The position numbers were made by a program, and so were the translations under genes. A stretch of 64,000 bases of DNA, taken from NCBI GenBank assembly GCA_943736015.1, contig OX031070.1, positions 20,171,673-20,235,672 of the forward strand, given 5' to 3'. The notes under the pieces were generated by a model, which made no database searches, was not told the origin of the DNA, and was given only the letters and a program-made list of their open reading frames with translations. Numbering within the stretch: the stretch's first letter is position 1; every line of letters begins with the position of its first letter. Positions 1 to 21,100 of this stretch are shown here, in pieces. The DNA is from Tridacna crocea. Lineage: Eukaryota > Mollusca > Bivalvia > Cardiida > Cardiidae.

Positions 1-555
1 TTACCTTCTGCTTGTTTTACAGTTAACATACTCCCGCCATTGATGCCATAATTATTTTATATTTGGAAAAGCAGCTCTTTTTGTATCTTGTTAATTACTG
101 AGCAGTAAAATCACAGTTGATGTTTAAAAGTTATTGTTCCAAGTTATTTATTTAATTCTTTTTTATAGATTAATTAGAAGCTTACACAACTCACTTAAAA
201 ATTAAAAAAGAAACACTTAAAAAAACAAATGGAAATATGTACATAACAATATGTATAACGATTTCTTTCAGAAACAGCTACAAGTGATTGCTCCTTTTCC
301 CTACAATACTTTGAGAAAGATACGTTCAAATGTGATATGGTATTTGTTCAATGAACATATTGGAAGTCGTGCACAATCTTCAGTGCTCACAAGAGCTTTA
401 CAACTGTGATATTTAACAGTTGCGACATGTCTTTCATGAATATTTATAAACAATGACAAGCAATTGCTCTTTTTTCCACCTCGTTTTCAAAAGTTGTTAA
501 CCATGGTGGCAAAGAACATGTTCTTTTACTTTCTATTATGTAGAAGTACCACAGA
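1..555. other. Intergenic stretch, no recognisable feature
   Basis: It is AT-rich with no splice-consistent coding segment and no repeat I could match elsewhere in the window. Confidence 0.6.
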
Positions 556-784
556 TTACCCCTTTACTCCATAGATACTCATTTCTATGTATTGCTTGTA
601 AGAGCCTTTGGAAAACAATGTGGCAAAAGGTGAAATTTTTCGTGACGAGCGATTTCACCTTTTGCCACAATGTTTTCTACACTATTAAAAGGTGTCCTAT
701 ATACATAAGAAATGGCTTCATCCTTGCTGTTATTTAGAGTCAATTAGAGATACCATAGAAATGCCTTGTGTAGTAAAGGGTTAA
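556..784 (+). mobile_element. TTAA MITE, subfamily D
   Basis: Ends are TTAC/CCCTTTACTCC and GTAAAGGGTTAA. The central hairpin is built on GTGGCAAAAGGTGAAATT and its complement. It matches copies at 20833 and 25029. Confidence 0.8.
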
Positions 785-972
785 GAATGCTATTTACCAA
801 TAGATCTGGAATGGTTGGCAAATGTAGGCTAAGCTAACTTTCTGTAAGTATGGAAAAATGATTTCCCCTTTTACATTGTTTTGTGCATTGCTGGTGAAGT
901 TGGAACATCTGACTTTTCTCTGTCAAAGTAATGGGGGAGGAAGTCATTCATTATGTCACATATTGTGACACT

Positions 973-1196
973 TTATCCCATTACCACACAATCCCTACTT
1001 TTGACGCCCCTGAGAAAGAAGCCTTTAGGAAACATTGTGGGGGGAAAGGAGAAAATGCTGGTAACCAGCATTTTCTCCTTTTCCCACAATGTTTTCTACC
1101 CTTTACAAAACAAATTTCAAATTTTCAGTCACTTTTATTTTGTCGTCTGCAAATGCTTTCAAATTGGACATATATTGTCGTTTGGTAATGGGTTAA
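973..1196 (+). mobile_element. TTAA MITE, subfamily A
   Basis: It runs from CCCATTACCACACAATCCC to GGTAATGGGTTAA. The hairpin is intact with small changes in the left arm. Confidence 0.88.
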
Positions 1197-1214
1197 TCTA
1201 CTTTATTCAGGCTA

Positions 1215-1540
1215 AAGCTTAGCCTAAGTGGCTTGGTAGTGTACAGGACTTGAGAGCAATGGGATGCTGGTTTGATCCTTGGCTTGGCCAATTTCTTTCC
1301 AAGGATTGATGATTGTCATTTCAGCAAGATTTATCCTTCTCTCACTGCTGGTTATCGCATGGCTGATGGTTAAGATAAAAAGCAGCCAGAGGGTTAGAAA
1401 GAAAATTGTGTGGAGTACTGAAAAAGAATGTCCAGGGAAGCATTAGTAGGAGCACTGGCTCACAGTATAAGTGAAATAATGTCGAAAATGACTTTAAACA
1501 CCATTCAATGGATATATAGGAAAAAAGCAACAAAATTTTC
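1215..1540 (+). repeat. tRNA-derived SINE, family 3
   Basis: The head has a Pol III A box (TAGCCTAAGTGG) and B box (GGTTTGATCC). The body shares AAAGCAGCCAG, GAATGTC, CAGGGAAGCAT and GAAATAATGT blocks, in order, with 18292-18620. Confidence 0.7.
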
Positions 1541-3041
1541 AATAATATGATAATGGTTTTATTTTCATAGTGTTGGACAACTGTCCTAAAATTATCTTAA
1601 CATTTCAAAAACATAAGTGTTTGAGGAAACTCCTTAGAATTTTGTCACAAAAAAACATGTATAACACAGCTTATGATCAATATATGAGGAAGATTATCAG
1701 CCAACGTCAGTGAATCATCACTTACATAGTATGAACATGCTAGGGCAGTCAGCAGTAAAACAAATGAGCAGATTATCATTTCACAACCTGAGATCTGTAG
1801 GTGTTAACCAGGCATTCTTCTAGCACCTGCACATCTCAAGTGTTTTTATTGGTGTAATTATAGATTCCAAGACTAACTATCTCATTCAGTAAACTTCAAA
1901 TATTGGCTATTCTTACAATTCGCTCTTTGAGGTGAATCAAGATTCACCTAGACAGAATACCGTAGAAAATGAGGAGAGTCCTAAAGTATTATAAATAGTA
2001 GTGTTTTCAACTTGGTTCAGTTCTCTACATATTTGCTTTAAATTGGTTACTGAAAACAACAACAATAAGCATGTTAAAGAATACTAACAAAGTAATGTAC
2101 AGAATTTTCAGTATTATGGTAGATTATTCTTCCAGTCTATTTCAAGTGTCGTTCTGAATAACTCTGTCATTTCTATAGCTAGCCTTTAATGAATTTGAAT
2201 GCAAATGATCGATATACATGTATGTAGGCCCTGACTTATCATACATGTCCTACTTGTTCATCTATTCAACAGCTATAGTGTATGTCAGCAGTCTGCTGTG
2301 AGCACAATATGTAAACATTCCAAAAGGACAACAAGTGTATTACATCTTGTATATATATTTAACAATAGACAGATCAGCAGTGATACACAATACACAAATT
2401 TGAAACATTAAGAAAATATGCGCAATATAACAAGGTATTTAACTTGCTGGTGTAGGGAGGTTTTATATTTGTTTATATGTATTATTATGGTTTCAACAGG
2501 TGGAAACCATTCAAGCAATATTATAAATTAGTTTAAAGATCCTTCAAAAAGATAGTGCCTATTACTAATTTTTTGTACACCTTTCCTCTATCACAGCTTT
2601 TACATAATGACAAAAGTTTGTGCTTGAAACATTTGTTTTTGACCATACATCTGAAGGTTATTTCAAATATTTTGTTCTGCAGAATAACTTTCAACAGATT
2701 TTACTTAACTTTAACTATTGTAGTCTGACAAATACCCCACACTGGATTTGTTTTTATTTGTCTTCAAAGGGCCATTACTCCTGTTATAAAAGACAAGTCA
2801 TCACAAAAATTGCAGGTTCGCTTGTTCCAATGGTAAGGAAGGAGAGGGAGAGACATACAATTTGATTCCAGCATACCCTTCCCTGACTTTGTTGTGGGGT
2901 AGAATAATGATTCCTGCACCATTCAACATTATCACAAAGACAACATTTCCTTTCACGTAACCATTTACTCTAATTCTTCTTCAAATAAAAGATGAAATTA
3001 CATACATAATTCTAAAGGAAGCATACTTAAAAACTGCTTCA
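1541..3041. other. Intergenic stretch 3' of TEKT1
   Basis: I see no coding exon and no MITE here. The sequence is AT-rich and otherwise unremarkable. Confidence 0.55.
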
Positions 3042-3047
3042 TTTATT
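3042..3047 (-). terminator. Putative polyadenylation signal of TEKT1
   Basis: AATAAA on the minus strand, about 45 nt past the tektin-1 stop. The distance is short but plausible; cleavage was not observed. Confidence 0.45.
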
Positions 3048-3092
3048 CAATAATTTTTTTTTTTTTCCAAAAGTTCTAGCAAAAAAGAGGTT

Positions 3093-10284
<7,192 letters not shown>

Positions 10285-10639
10285 TCTGTAAATACAAGGA
10301 ATTCTAGATTACTGAAAGACGCCCTTATCTTCTAACTCTTTGAACAAAACATTCAATTCTGTGAGCATCTTGAGCCCAATGAGTCAACAGCAAAGACATA
10401 TAGTGCAATGCTTGGAAACGGGTGAGTTAAAACAACCTATCAAGTCAACAGAGTTTTTTTGAGAATTTAGCAAAAATGTATAAAAAATCTGTTGATTGAA
10501 AGATTTGCACGAAAATTCGACCCTTTACAAGCAAAAAATTCAATGTTCAAATCCCTAAGGAAGGCAACATTGGAAAAAAAGAAAATGGCAGTGATCCTCT
10601 GTTTTGTACAATGTTTTCAATCCTTTTAAAAACTGTCAT

Positions 10640-10868
10640 TTAACCCATTACCACTCAATCCCTACTTTTGACGCCCTTGAGAAAGAAGCCTTTTGAAAAC
10701 ACTGTAGGAAAAGGAGAAAATGCTGGTAACCAGCATTTTCTCCTTTTCCTACAGTGTTTTCTACCCTTTCCAGAACAAATTTCTATTTTTCAGTCACCTT
10801 TATTTTGTCATCTGCAAATACTTTCAATTTGGACCAGTCCAAAATTTTCTCGTGTGGTAATGAGTTAA
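10640..10868 (+). mobile_element. TTAA MITE, subfamily A
   Basis: TTAACCCATTACCACTCAATC to GGTAATGAGTTAA. The stem reads TGTAGGAAAAGG/CCTTTTCCTACA, a paired change from the usual TGTGGG/CCCACA. Confidence 0.9.
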
Positions 10869-11151
10869 GCCACTTTATATTTGTCATCTACAAAATGATC
10901 TGACTTATAATTACAGTAGTATAGTAGAAGTGTACAGTACGCAGTCAAAAAATAAGTTCATAAAGTTTCTGAAGGCCTGATGCACAATTCTGTGCAAAAG
11001 CTGATAAAGCTTCTAATTGGCCCATTTATGCGTCGTTTTCCCAGTTTAATTTGTAGTCTTTTGATTAAGACTTCCTGTTTCTGTTTCTGACATTTTCACT
11101 ATCCACTATTCTAACATTTTAATCCACTAAAAACAAACGGGTGATCCCTAA

Positions 11152-11380
11152 TTAATCCTTTCCCAAAGAATTCTTGGTTTTTACGGGTCCGGAATAGTAG
11201 CCTTTTAAAAACATTGTGGGAAAAGGAGAAAATGCTGGTAACCAGCATTTTCTCCTTTTCCCATAATGTTTTCTACCCTATCATAGACAGAAATCATCTT
11301 TTCAGCAAGAGTTGAATTGTCATCTGCAAATGCTTTCAATTTGGTCTAGTCCAAAAGTATGCCGTTTGGGAAAGGGTTAA
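11152..11380 (+). mobile_element. TTAA MITE, subfamily C
   Basis: It has GGTTTTTACGGGTCCGGAAT on the left and CCGTTTGGGAAAGGGTTAA on the right, with a full hairpin. Confidence 0.88.
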
Positions 11381-11789
11381 CACAGTCTTCTTCCAGAAGT
11401 AATGACATCCACTCAAGTTTATTTTGGCAACTGTGAGTGTGACGGTTAAATCATATGTAATATGGTTTGCTTTTGTGACAAATACGAATGTACTAAGATC
11501 GTTGCATTAAGAATTACGCTAAAAAGTATGCTAAAAGCTCCAAAATTTAATTCATCATCATCAGATATTAAAAAAAAAAAAACAAGTTGAGATGGATTCA
11601 TAGATCCAAGATCCAGTGAACATTTTATTTCATACGTTTTGGAACTAAATCTTTTATATAAGTTGAAAGAAATTGCATCAGAAAAACAAACCTGTATGAT
11701 TTTTCCCAGTTATATGTTCTATTTCAGATGTGTTGCTATCTAAATAAGGCTTTAATTTTAGCAATAACTCTGTTGTCAGACTCGAGTCT

Positions 11790-12068
11790 CTAAACAATGG
11801 TGGCTTCCGTAGCAACGACGTGAAAGAACCCCGTCTTACACGGCATATGATTGGCTCGTCGGAGGGAAAATGAGACCATTTATAAAGTGTATTTCTATTG
11901 GTTGATTGACTGACGCGACCTCATTTGACATATCACGTGACAAAACAAAAACCAATTTCATCACGGTATTGAGATTGTCGTATCATGTTTAGCCCAACGT
12001 GTGACAGGACGTTATCAATTTGTTTACAAATTTGTGCAATTGTTTAAAAACCCTGAAATTTTGGAATA
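11790..12068. promoter_or_regulatory. Candidate bidirectional promoter between TEKT1 and SLC25A1
   Basis: This stretch is visibly richer in CpG than its surroundings. It has two reversed CCAAT boxes (ATTGG at 11850-11854 and 11897-11901), a TATAAA-like stretch near 11880-11886 and a CACGTG E-box at 11934-11939. At 11809-11816, GTAGCAAC is the reverse of GTTGCTAC, an RFX X-box half-site; RFX factors drive many ciliary genes, which would suit tektin. Transcription start sites are not visible from sequence. Confidence 0.4.
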
Positions 12069-12144
12069 ATGGATAGGCCAGACCGACAACAAGGTGCATT
12101 GCCAAGAAAACAGTTCAAGAACACTTTAAAAGCTATCATAGCAG
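12069..12144 (+). CDS. SLC25A1: SLC25A1 coding exon 1
   Basis: It encodes [19 protein letters not shown] through AIIA plus one base. Donor G|GTAAGT. The Lys/Arg-rich start just ahead of helix 1 is typical. Confidence 0.85.
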
Positions 12145-15100
12145 GTAAGTGTCAATACTTTTAACTACTTAGTAAAACTCGACCAAAACCGGATGAGTAC
12201 CTGTTCGTCTGCTATTTTAGATCATGTTATGACAAAAAAAAAAAATTTATATTGAAATTTACTTTTGGTTAAAAAAAAAAAACTTAACGCGTAGCTGGTA
12301 GTGAACGAAATTCACATCATCTTATAGAAATAGAATAGTTTTCCCAAATTGTTCAATTAGCGTTCCACGAACACATTCACAGCAGACGACGGCAACGTAT
12401 ACCAATCAATTAATTAAGGTTTGATATACCATTGTCACACTTACATTACGATTTAAAATTAAAGCCGACATGTTTATCAACTAAAATTTTACGGGTGAAT
12501 ATGATAAAACACTTACCTGAACATGTTGGTTAATTCTTTACCAAACAACAAAAAATTAGACTGGTCCAAATTGAAAAGATTTGTAGATGACAAATTAAAT
12601 GTAACTGAAATAATGATTTTTGTTTTAGATGAGGAAGCAAACATTGTAGGAAAAGGAGAAAATGCTGGTTACCAGCATTTTCTCCTTTTCCCACAATGTT
12701 TTCAATTTAAGGCTTCTTAATATACAGGGTTGTCAAAAGTCGTGATTGTGTGGTAATGAGTTAATGATTGTTCTTCGAATATACAAGACAAGAGCATCAT
12801 ATGATACTTCATTGAAATAGAGGCTGTTGAGATCATACTGTTTGCTGGTTTTGTTATCATCAGCAAAAGTGGCAGAAAACAGAGGTTTGATTCAGCAAAA
12901 TGGCTACTTTGAAAAGCTTATTTTCAAAAAGGTAAATTCTTTTAGTGCAAAGACCCCATTCCATTAAAACTACAAATTATTCCAAGGCAGAACCTCATTT
13001 AAAGATTGTCATTTAAAGATTGTTATACTTCCATGATGTTTTGCCGTTAATGGGTGTCACAAATGACTAAGTTCTTCATTGGCTCTTAGCTCAGTGCATT
13101 GGATTTCTAATCCATAGCTTTGAGAAGACAAATTGTGAAATTTTATACACCCCCCCCCCCTTTTTCCCTCAACATTTACAAAATGTGCAACAGTATGTAA
13201 AGTGAGTATATGTGTTTTTTATTTAAGTATAATCCCAACCTTACAAAAGTACATGTACATGTAGATTGTTTATAAATACATAAACCCTCTACTCCACAAT
13301 CCCTTATTTTTAACAACCCTTTAGAAGAAGGTAGCCAGCATTTTACCCTTTTCCCACAAAGATTTAAGCTCTTTCATAGACAAATCTTTTCACTTAAGCC
13401 ATAATTGATTTATTGTCTCTATATTTAACCCTTAAACAGATGACAAACTTTAGCTTTGTCCAAATTGAAAGCATTTACAGATGACAACTTCTCCCTGATA
13501 GAGAAGGCTTTTGAAAACATTGAGGGAAAAGGAGAAATGCTGGTTTTCTTCCCCATCCAAAACAAAATCATCCTTTCAATTACATTTAATTTGTCAACTG
13601 TAAATCCTTTCAATTTGGACCAGTCTAATTTTTGTTATTTGGTAAATGGGTTAAAAGGGACTATCATTTTGTCTGGTACAGCATGAAACCTATTTGATGA
13701 GTTATTACATGAGACAATATTTGTTGAAACAGGAAGTGTTCTCTTATCAGCTAATGTAAATCCTGCCTACCTCAACCTCTTATAAATGTACTTTAACAAG
13801 AAAGAGTTTACTTAGATCAAATTGCATGACAATGCAGCCTGATCTGTATGTCCTTGGAAAGTTGTTTTGTGGTACTACAGGAAGTGATCACTTATTAAAT
13901 TCCCATTACAACAAACACAAGTTTAGACTGGACCAAATCAAAACCACTGCAGATGACAAATGAATCAAATTCAGCAAGTACAGTTTTCACCGATAATGTC
14001 TTGGCTTTTTTTGTTTTAGATTTTTTCTACACCTTTATTTTTTGGGGGGGAGGGGGTGTAAGTGATTAGATAATGTCAACAAGGGTGGGACAGAAAGGCA
14101 AATCACCACATCTTCCAACTGTACGTGTCTCAATCAGCAGATACCATCTAAGTGTTTACTCCATACCAAAATGACAAAGTTTTAGACTTTAGTATTGTAA
14201 AACCATTTGAAGCGACAAAAGATATGGCTCAGGTCAGATTTGTCCTGAGAAATAGTTGTTTAAAAAAAACAATGAGGGAAAATGAGCCACTTACAAGCAT
14301 TTTATCCTTTTCCCACAGTAGTTTTGAAACCCATTTTGATCAGGGTCGTGGTAAAATGGGCTTGTTGGGTAAAGTGTTGACTTTGAAAATCTGAGATAAA
14401 AGGGTCCAGCGAAGAAACTAAGTCTCACTAAGTACTCAGAGCTGTTTAAAGAAGGAGTTCACTTAAAATCTCTAAAAGACATTGTTATTTTGCTGTCTGG
14501 TCTCTATATACAACACTTTTTATGAAAGCGACAAACATCATCTTGAGTATTAAGCTAAGCCTTTTCTACCTTTACAAAGAAGACAAACAATACACTAGGA
14601 AGTAGAGCCAGTCTTTTTAACTCTATACTTTACCACAAAATTTTAGACTTGTCAGTAATGAAAACTTTTCGCAGATGAAAAATTTAAAAGTTCTCACATG
14701 ATGGAATTTGTCTTTGGTTAGGTTAGAAAGTGTGGGGAAAGAAGGGAATGCTGTTTATCAGCATTGCCTCTTTTTCTGTCAATGTTTTTTTTTTTCAAAG
14801 GGTTGTTTGTCAAGGTCGTTGAAACTTGTTACTGTTTAATAAAGGGTTAACTCTTTACAATGCAACATGATTCAAGACTTGTTCATTTTCAAAAGCATTA
14901 GCAGACAATAAGTGAACATGAGTGAAGTGATTTACAAGGTAGAAACACGGTAAGGGAGAAAATGCCAGTCTTTTAAAAGAGAACACTAAAAAGGGAGAAA
15001 ACAATCATGATCCATGGTACTTTCACATTTTCCAACAGTGTTTCCCAAGCCTATTGCAGAGTTATAGTATCGGTGGAGTGTGGATCCTTAGCCTTGTATA

Positions 15101-18100
15101 CACTAATTAATTCCTCCAGAATGAGGAGGTAAATGTAAGTCAAGATCAGAGCATGCAACTTGCAGTTTAATCTTTCATCTACTCCACCTGTTTTTTATTC
15201 CTTGATCAATAATTTTTTCAGTATCTTGCTTTTGATAAAATGAATGACAGATTAAGAGTTTATGTTATATTATTATGGCTTTGAATCCCTTAACTCATTA
15301 CCAAATGTTAGGTTTGTCCAAATCGAAAACATTTGCAGATGACAAAATAAAAGTGACTGAAAATTTGAAATTTATTTTGTGAAGGGTAAAAAACATTGTG
15401 GGAAAAGGAGAAAATGCTGGTAACTGGCATTTTCTCCTTTTCCCACAATGTTTTCTAATGGGTTCTTTCTCAGGGGCGTCAAAAGTAGGGATTGTGTGGT
15501 AATTGGTTTAGTGTTTTTCTTTTATTTGAATTTGTTGTTGATTCGCTTGTCTGAAAAAAAAAAACATCCTGAGACACTTAAAATTACTCCTAACCATTAC
15601 TGTCGCTTTTTTAGCAAGAAAATAGTTTGACTTTTTTTTTTTAACCCCTTCCCAAACGACAAACTTTTGGACTAGACCAAATTGAAAGCATTTGCAGACG
15701 ACAATTCAACTCTTGCTGAAAAAGATGATTTCTATCTATGATAGGGTAGAAAACATTGTGGGAAAAGGAGAAAATGCTGGTTACCAGCATTTTCTCCTTT
15801 TCCCACAATGTTTTCAAAAAGGCTACTATTTCAGACCCGTAAAAACCAGGGATTGTTTGGGAAAGGGTTAAACTTAAGAAAAATATCTGTAAATTTTGTA
15901 GACTTGTTCCAAATGGCAATAAAATCTGCAATATCTCCGTTATCTTTCATAAAAGGTAAAGGGTTCAATAATGACCGAATTGCAATCAACCTATCATATT
16001 TCATCAAAACAACTTATGTGACAAATAGTTTTGGTACATGTATCCATGAATGCACAATGCATATTATTACTTCATTGATTACAAAGCACAAATAATTGTT
16101 CTCAACATAGAAAAAAATTATAGGTAGAAATTGTATTTTGTATCTGTGTAAGGGGCAAAACCTTGTTTTTCGCAGCTGTAACCCCTTACCATACACTTCT
16201 ATGTTTTAACAAGTCGGAGGAAGAAAGCGTAGGAAAACAGTGGAAAAAAGGAGAAAATGCAGATGATCAGCATTTTCTTCTTTTTCCACAATGTTTTCAA
16301 CCTTTTCTAAGACAAATTCAAAAAATTGAGCCATTTATAGTGTATTATCAGTCATCTAAGAACATCTTGTATTTGGACGAATCTGAAAAGTCTGTCATTA
16401 GGATAAAGTCCTTTGCATTAATTTTGTAACTGTCCTTGGTTTACATAACAGCCAAAAACAAGTAAATTTGGGATTGAATTTTTTTCTGAAATAGATAAAC
16501 AATATATTATTACTAAGAGGGCCAATCACAACTATTATACACATAGCTAATTTTATGCTCTATGAAAATCACGATTTGACTGTACAAAGCATGCACTCTG
16601 GTCTTAGAGCGAATGTACTGTCTGGTTTGCTGTGTTTCGGTGAAAGCAGTCTTGCAAATGCAATGATTTTAGTTATGACACGTCACTGAAACTAGTAGTT
16701 TTTTGTGCCCTGAGGTTTAAGTTTGTTTTATCTAGGGAACTGCAGTTATGACATAAATAAGTCATTGACTTTAACGCTTTCCCAAACAAGCCCTTGTTTT
16801 TATGTGTCTGCAGTACAAGTCTTTTGAAAACACTGTGGGAAAAGGAGAAATTGCTCATAATGAGCAATTTCTCCTTTTCCCACAGTGTTTTCTACCCATT
16901 TGGAGTACTTTCTGCCATTTTTATTAAATTCAAAATTGTCGTCTGCAAACTCTTTGAGTTTGGAATAGTGTATTTGTCATTTAGGAAAGGGTAAAAATAA
17001 TGTCATGGCATTAATTTTTGAGTATGACTTTACTGTTGCTATTTTTGGTCATGGAATCCTATACATGACTGTGTACTGTGTAACACTATATTTATAAACA
17101 AAATGTTCTGTTTATAAGTTCATGTCTAAAAACTAGGTCAGTGAAAGTGTAATATTTATGTAATTAAGTAAGACATTTTATGCCAGAATTTCTCCGTTTT
17201 GGCACTGATCATGGGTGTTAAAACATGGGATTACAAATTATGACAAATGATTCAAGATGTTTTCTCTTCCTTCAAATTTGTCACCTTCAAGTCACTTTGA
17301 CCGGTTAAGGTCTTGTAGAATAATTCTTGGTTTAACTCTTTACCACAAGACAAAATTTTAGACTGGTTCAAATTGAAAGCATTTGTAGACGACAAAATAA
17401 AGGTGACTGAAAAATTGAAATTTGTTCAGGGAAGGGTAGAAAACACTGTGGGAAAAGGAGAAAATGCTGGTTACCAGCATTTTCTCCTTTTCCTACAGTG
17501 TTTTCAAAAGGCTTCTTTTTCAGGGGCGTCAAAAGTAGGGATTGTGTGGTAAAGGGTTAACCTATACTGATTTTCAGCCAAGTCCTGTACGCAGCCCTAC
17601 TGACTGAGCTACCGGGGCTAGGCACACTTGATAAGGAAGTTTCTAGCTCCTCCGTCCAATATTCAAAGCATATAGAGAGAACAAGACCTACCGTATTAAA
17701 TGTAGTTTAAATCAAAGGAATTGTCATTAGGTAGAAATATAATGTGTTAATGAGAAAATACTGGTTTCCAGTATTTTCTCTTTTTTCCGCAGTGGTTTCA
17801 GGTCTCCTTCACAGTTGTTAACTCTTTGCCTCCTTAGGGCGACTCACTAACCTTTTTGCAGAAAGTGTTGATCACTAATGTACTGCACAAAGCGTGCAGT
17901 CTGATCTTGGATCTAGACTGTCTATTTAGGAGATATTATTCCCCAAAATACTTATAACTGCTAAATTGTGATATTTGAGTTTTTACTATCAAAATGAGAA
18001 TTTCTTTTTAGTTACTGAGCTAGATGAGGGTTAAAACTTGGGATTGTATGTAAGGTCATAAATGATAACGATGAAGGCATTGTTTATATCCCAGCTGACT

Positions 18101-21100
18101 CTGAGGGTCAAAGTCTTCATTTTGCTCTAGATATTGACTCCATCCTCTTACTCCATAATGGAAGAAAAGTTCTGCAGGAAAATATTATCTTATTTGATGT
18201 ATAAGTCTTTATTTAAACAATGTGGAAGGAGTCCAAAAGCAGTGATAACTGCATGTTGTTCAGGAGACTGATTGAGTACGTTGTAATTACTTCTGGCCCT
18301 CACAGTAGCTCAATCAGTAGCAGAACAAGATGTCAAACTAAAAGTTGCTTGTACAAGTCATGGCTCAGTCAAATTCTTTCTGTGTATTAATGATGACCAT
18401 TGTGAGCTGTCTTGTTCCTCTCTCACCTATGAGGGGTGTCTCATCAATAATTATGTAGAAGAAAGGCAGCCAGTTGCTTGGAAAGAATGTCATATGAAGT
18501 GCTGGTTAAAAATTATTCAGGGAAGCATGAAAAGTTGCATGAGCTTTTGAGATATACCTGAAATAATGTAAAAAATGACATTGCAGTGATTGAACACCAA
18601 GCGAATAAGTAACATATAGTGTAACTAGACCTTTTGAAATGACAGAAAAGGATGTAACTTACAGAATATACAGTTATGATATAGGGAGGTATACCTGGTG
18701 TAACTGGTTAACACTTTACCACACAACTAAATATTTAACTGCTCCAAATTGTAAACATTTGCAGACATAATTAATCAAACACAGATAAAAAGATGAGATT
18801 TGAATGATGGGAAAGAAGCCATGTTAGGAAAAGGAGAAATTGCTGTTTAGCATCATCTTGTCTTTTTCCCAAAATGTTTTCAAAAGCTTGTTTTCCTTGG
18901 GTTGATTACAGTTGGGATTGTGTGGTAAATGTTAATTTTTCATCATGGATTTGATGAAATTGGAAGTATATACAGAATTACAAGTCTGAAATGCATGGAG
19001 TTATAAAGTATTGTGGGAAAATAAGAGAAAGCTCATTAAGATTTTCTTTTTTCCCCGTTATTTTTTCTTTTCAGAGCCTCGTGTTCTTTGGCTTGTCTTG
19101 AAAACAGTGTTGTTTGTTAAGGGTTAATGAAGTAGATTAACTATTATCTCCTTTATTGTATGTCAAAGTGTCTTGTTTAACTCTTTACCAAATGACAAAA
19201 TTTAGACAAGTCCAAATTGAAAGCATCTGCAGACGACAAAAAAAAAATGTGAATCCAACATTGAAATTTGATTTGGGGAGGGTAGAAAACATTGTGGAAA
19301 AAGGAGAAAATGCTGGTTACCAGCATTTTCTCCTTTTCTCATGATGTTTTCTCACGATGTTTTCAAAGGCTTTCTTTCTAAGGGTCGTTAAAAGTCGGGA
19401 TTGTGTGGTAAAGAGTTAACCCTTTGCCAGACTGTAAAATTTCAGTATTTGCAGACAACAATTTCAGTGTGGCTCAAGTGGTGCAATTTTTCTTTGATAG
19501 GAGTGGAAAACATTGTAGGAAAAGGAGAAAATGCTGGTTACGAGGGTTGTTTAAAGGTGGCTTTATGTGGTAATAGGTTACGAAACAAAATTTTAACATA
19601 ATGTTTAGCCAGATTTAATTCTCATCATCTGCAAAATGCTTGCGATATGGACAAGTGTAATTTTTTTTGGTGAAGATAAATAACTAAATATCAAATGTTT
19701 CTCACCGCTGGGTATGTTGTAACTGGTATGACCTGTAACATAGTTGATTTTCAAATCCTGTATGTATGTTGTAACTGGTACAAGAATTGATAAAATTTGT
19801 GAATACAGCACCAGTCAGCTTTCTTAACCCTTTCCCTAACGACAAACTTTTGGACTAGACCAAATTGAAAGCATTTGCAGACGACAATTCAACTCTTGCT
19901 GAAAAGATGATTTCTGTCTATATAGGGTAGAAAACACAGTGGGAAAAGGAGAAAATGCTGGTTACCAGCATTTTCACCTTTTTCCACCATGTTTTGAAAA
20001 GGCTTCTATTCCAGACCCATAAAAAACAGGGATTGTTTGGGAAAGGGTTAACAAAGTCATTGTCAACTTTGTGATCAATCAGCTCCATATGTGACTTTCT
20101 CGGTACCAGTTCTAGGAACAAACTTATGGATTTTACAATAAATATTGCCTGCCTCTCTCCATCTTTTATTTCAACACTTCACCAAACTGTAAGGTTTTAT
20201 GCTGAATCATACTGTAAGCATTTAGTGCTCAGCATTTGCAAGCAAAAAATTAAATGTATTGCAAATGTAGATTCCTGTCTTTAGTGGGGTATGAAAAATT
20301 GTGGGACAAGGAAAAAATGCTGGTTAACAGCATGTTCTCCTTATTCAAATGTGTTTTCAGTATCCTTCTTGTTCAAGGTCATGAAACTTGGGATTGTGTG
20401 GAAAATGGTAAACTTTAAAACATTATTTTGTCAAAAATGTGCACTTGTCCAAATTCAAAGCAATAATTATTGCAGACAATTTAGATGTGAGTCAAATGTT
20501 TGAACTTGCCTTTCGTAAGGTATGTAGAAAACAATGTGGGATAAGGAGAAAATGCTGGTTAATAGAATTTTCTCCTTTTTCCACAGTGTTTCCAAAGGTC
20601 CCCTCTCTCTCACTGTCATTAACCAATTCCCAAACAACAAAATTTTAGGCTTGTCCAAATTGAAAGCATTTGCAGACAACAAAATAAAAGTGACTGAAAA
20701 TTTGAGATTTGTTTTGTGAAGGGTAGAAAACATTGTGGGAAAAGGAGAAAATGTTGGTTACCAGCATTTTCTCCTTTTCCCACTATGTTTTCTAAAGGTT
20801 TCTTTCTCAGGTAGGGATTGTGTGGTAATGGGTTAACCCTTTACCCCATAAGGCATTCCTATAGTATTTGTAATTGACCTTAAATAACAGCAAGGATGAA
20901 GCCATTTCATTATGACTGTGTATGTGACACCTTTTGATAGCATAGAAAACATTGTGACAAAAGGTGAAATTGCTCGTCATGAGCAATTTCACCTTTTGTC
21001 ACAATGGTTTCCAAAGGCTCCTATAAGCAGTGCGTCAAAATGAGTATCTATGGAGTAAAGGGTTAAACAAGACAACACATAATTACAGATCCATAATACA

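Noticed and set aside
10668-10868. Recurrent 60-90 aa open frames beginning [20 protein letters not shown] or similar, seen dozens of times on both strands
   Set aside because: Each coincides with a MITE copy. The frame crosses the palindrome and is broken at random in other copies, so it is a shadow of the repeat, not a gene family.
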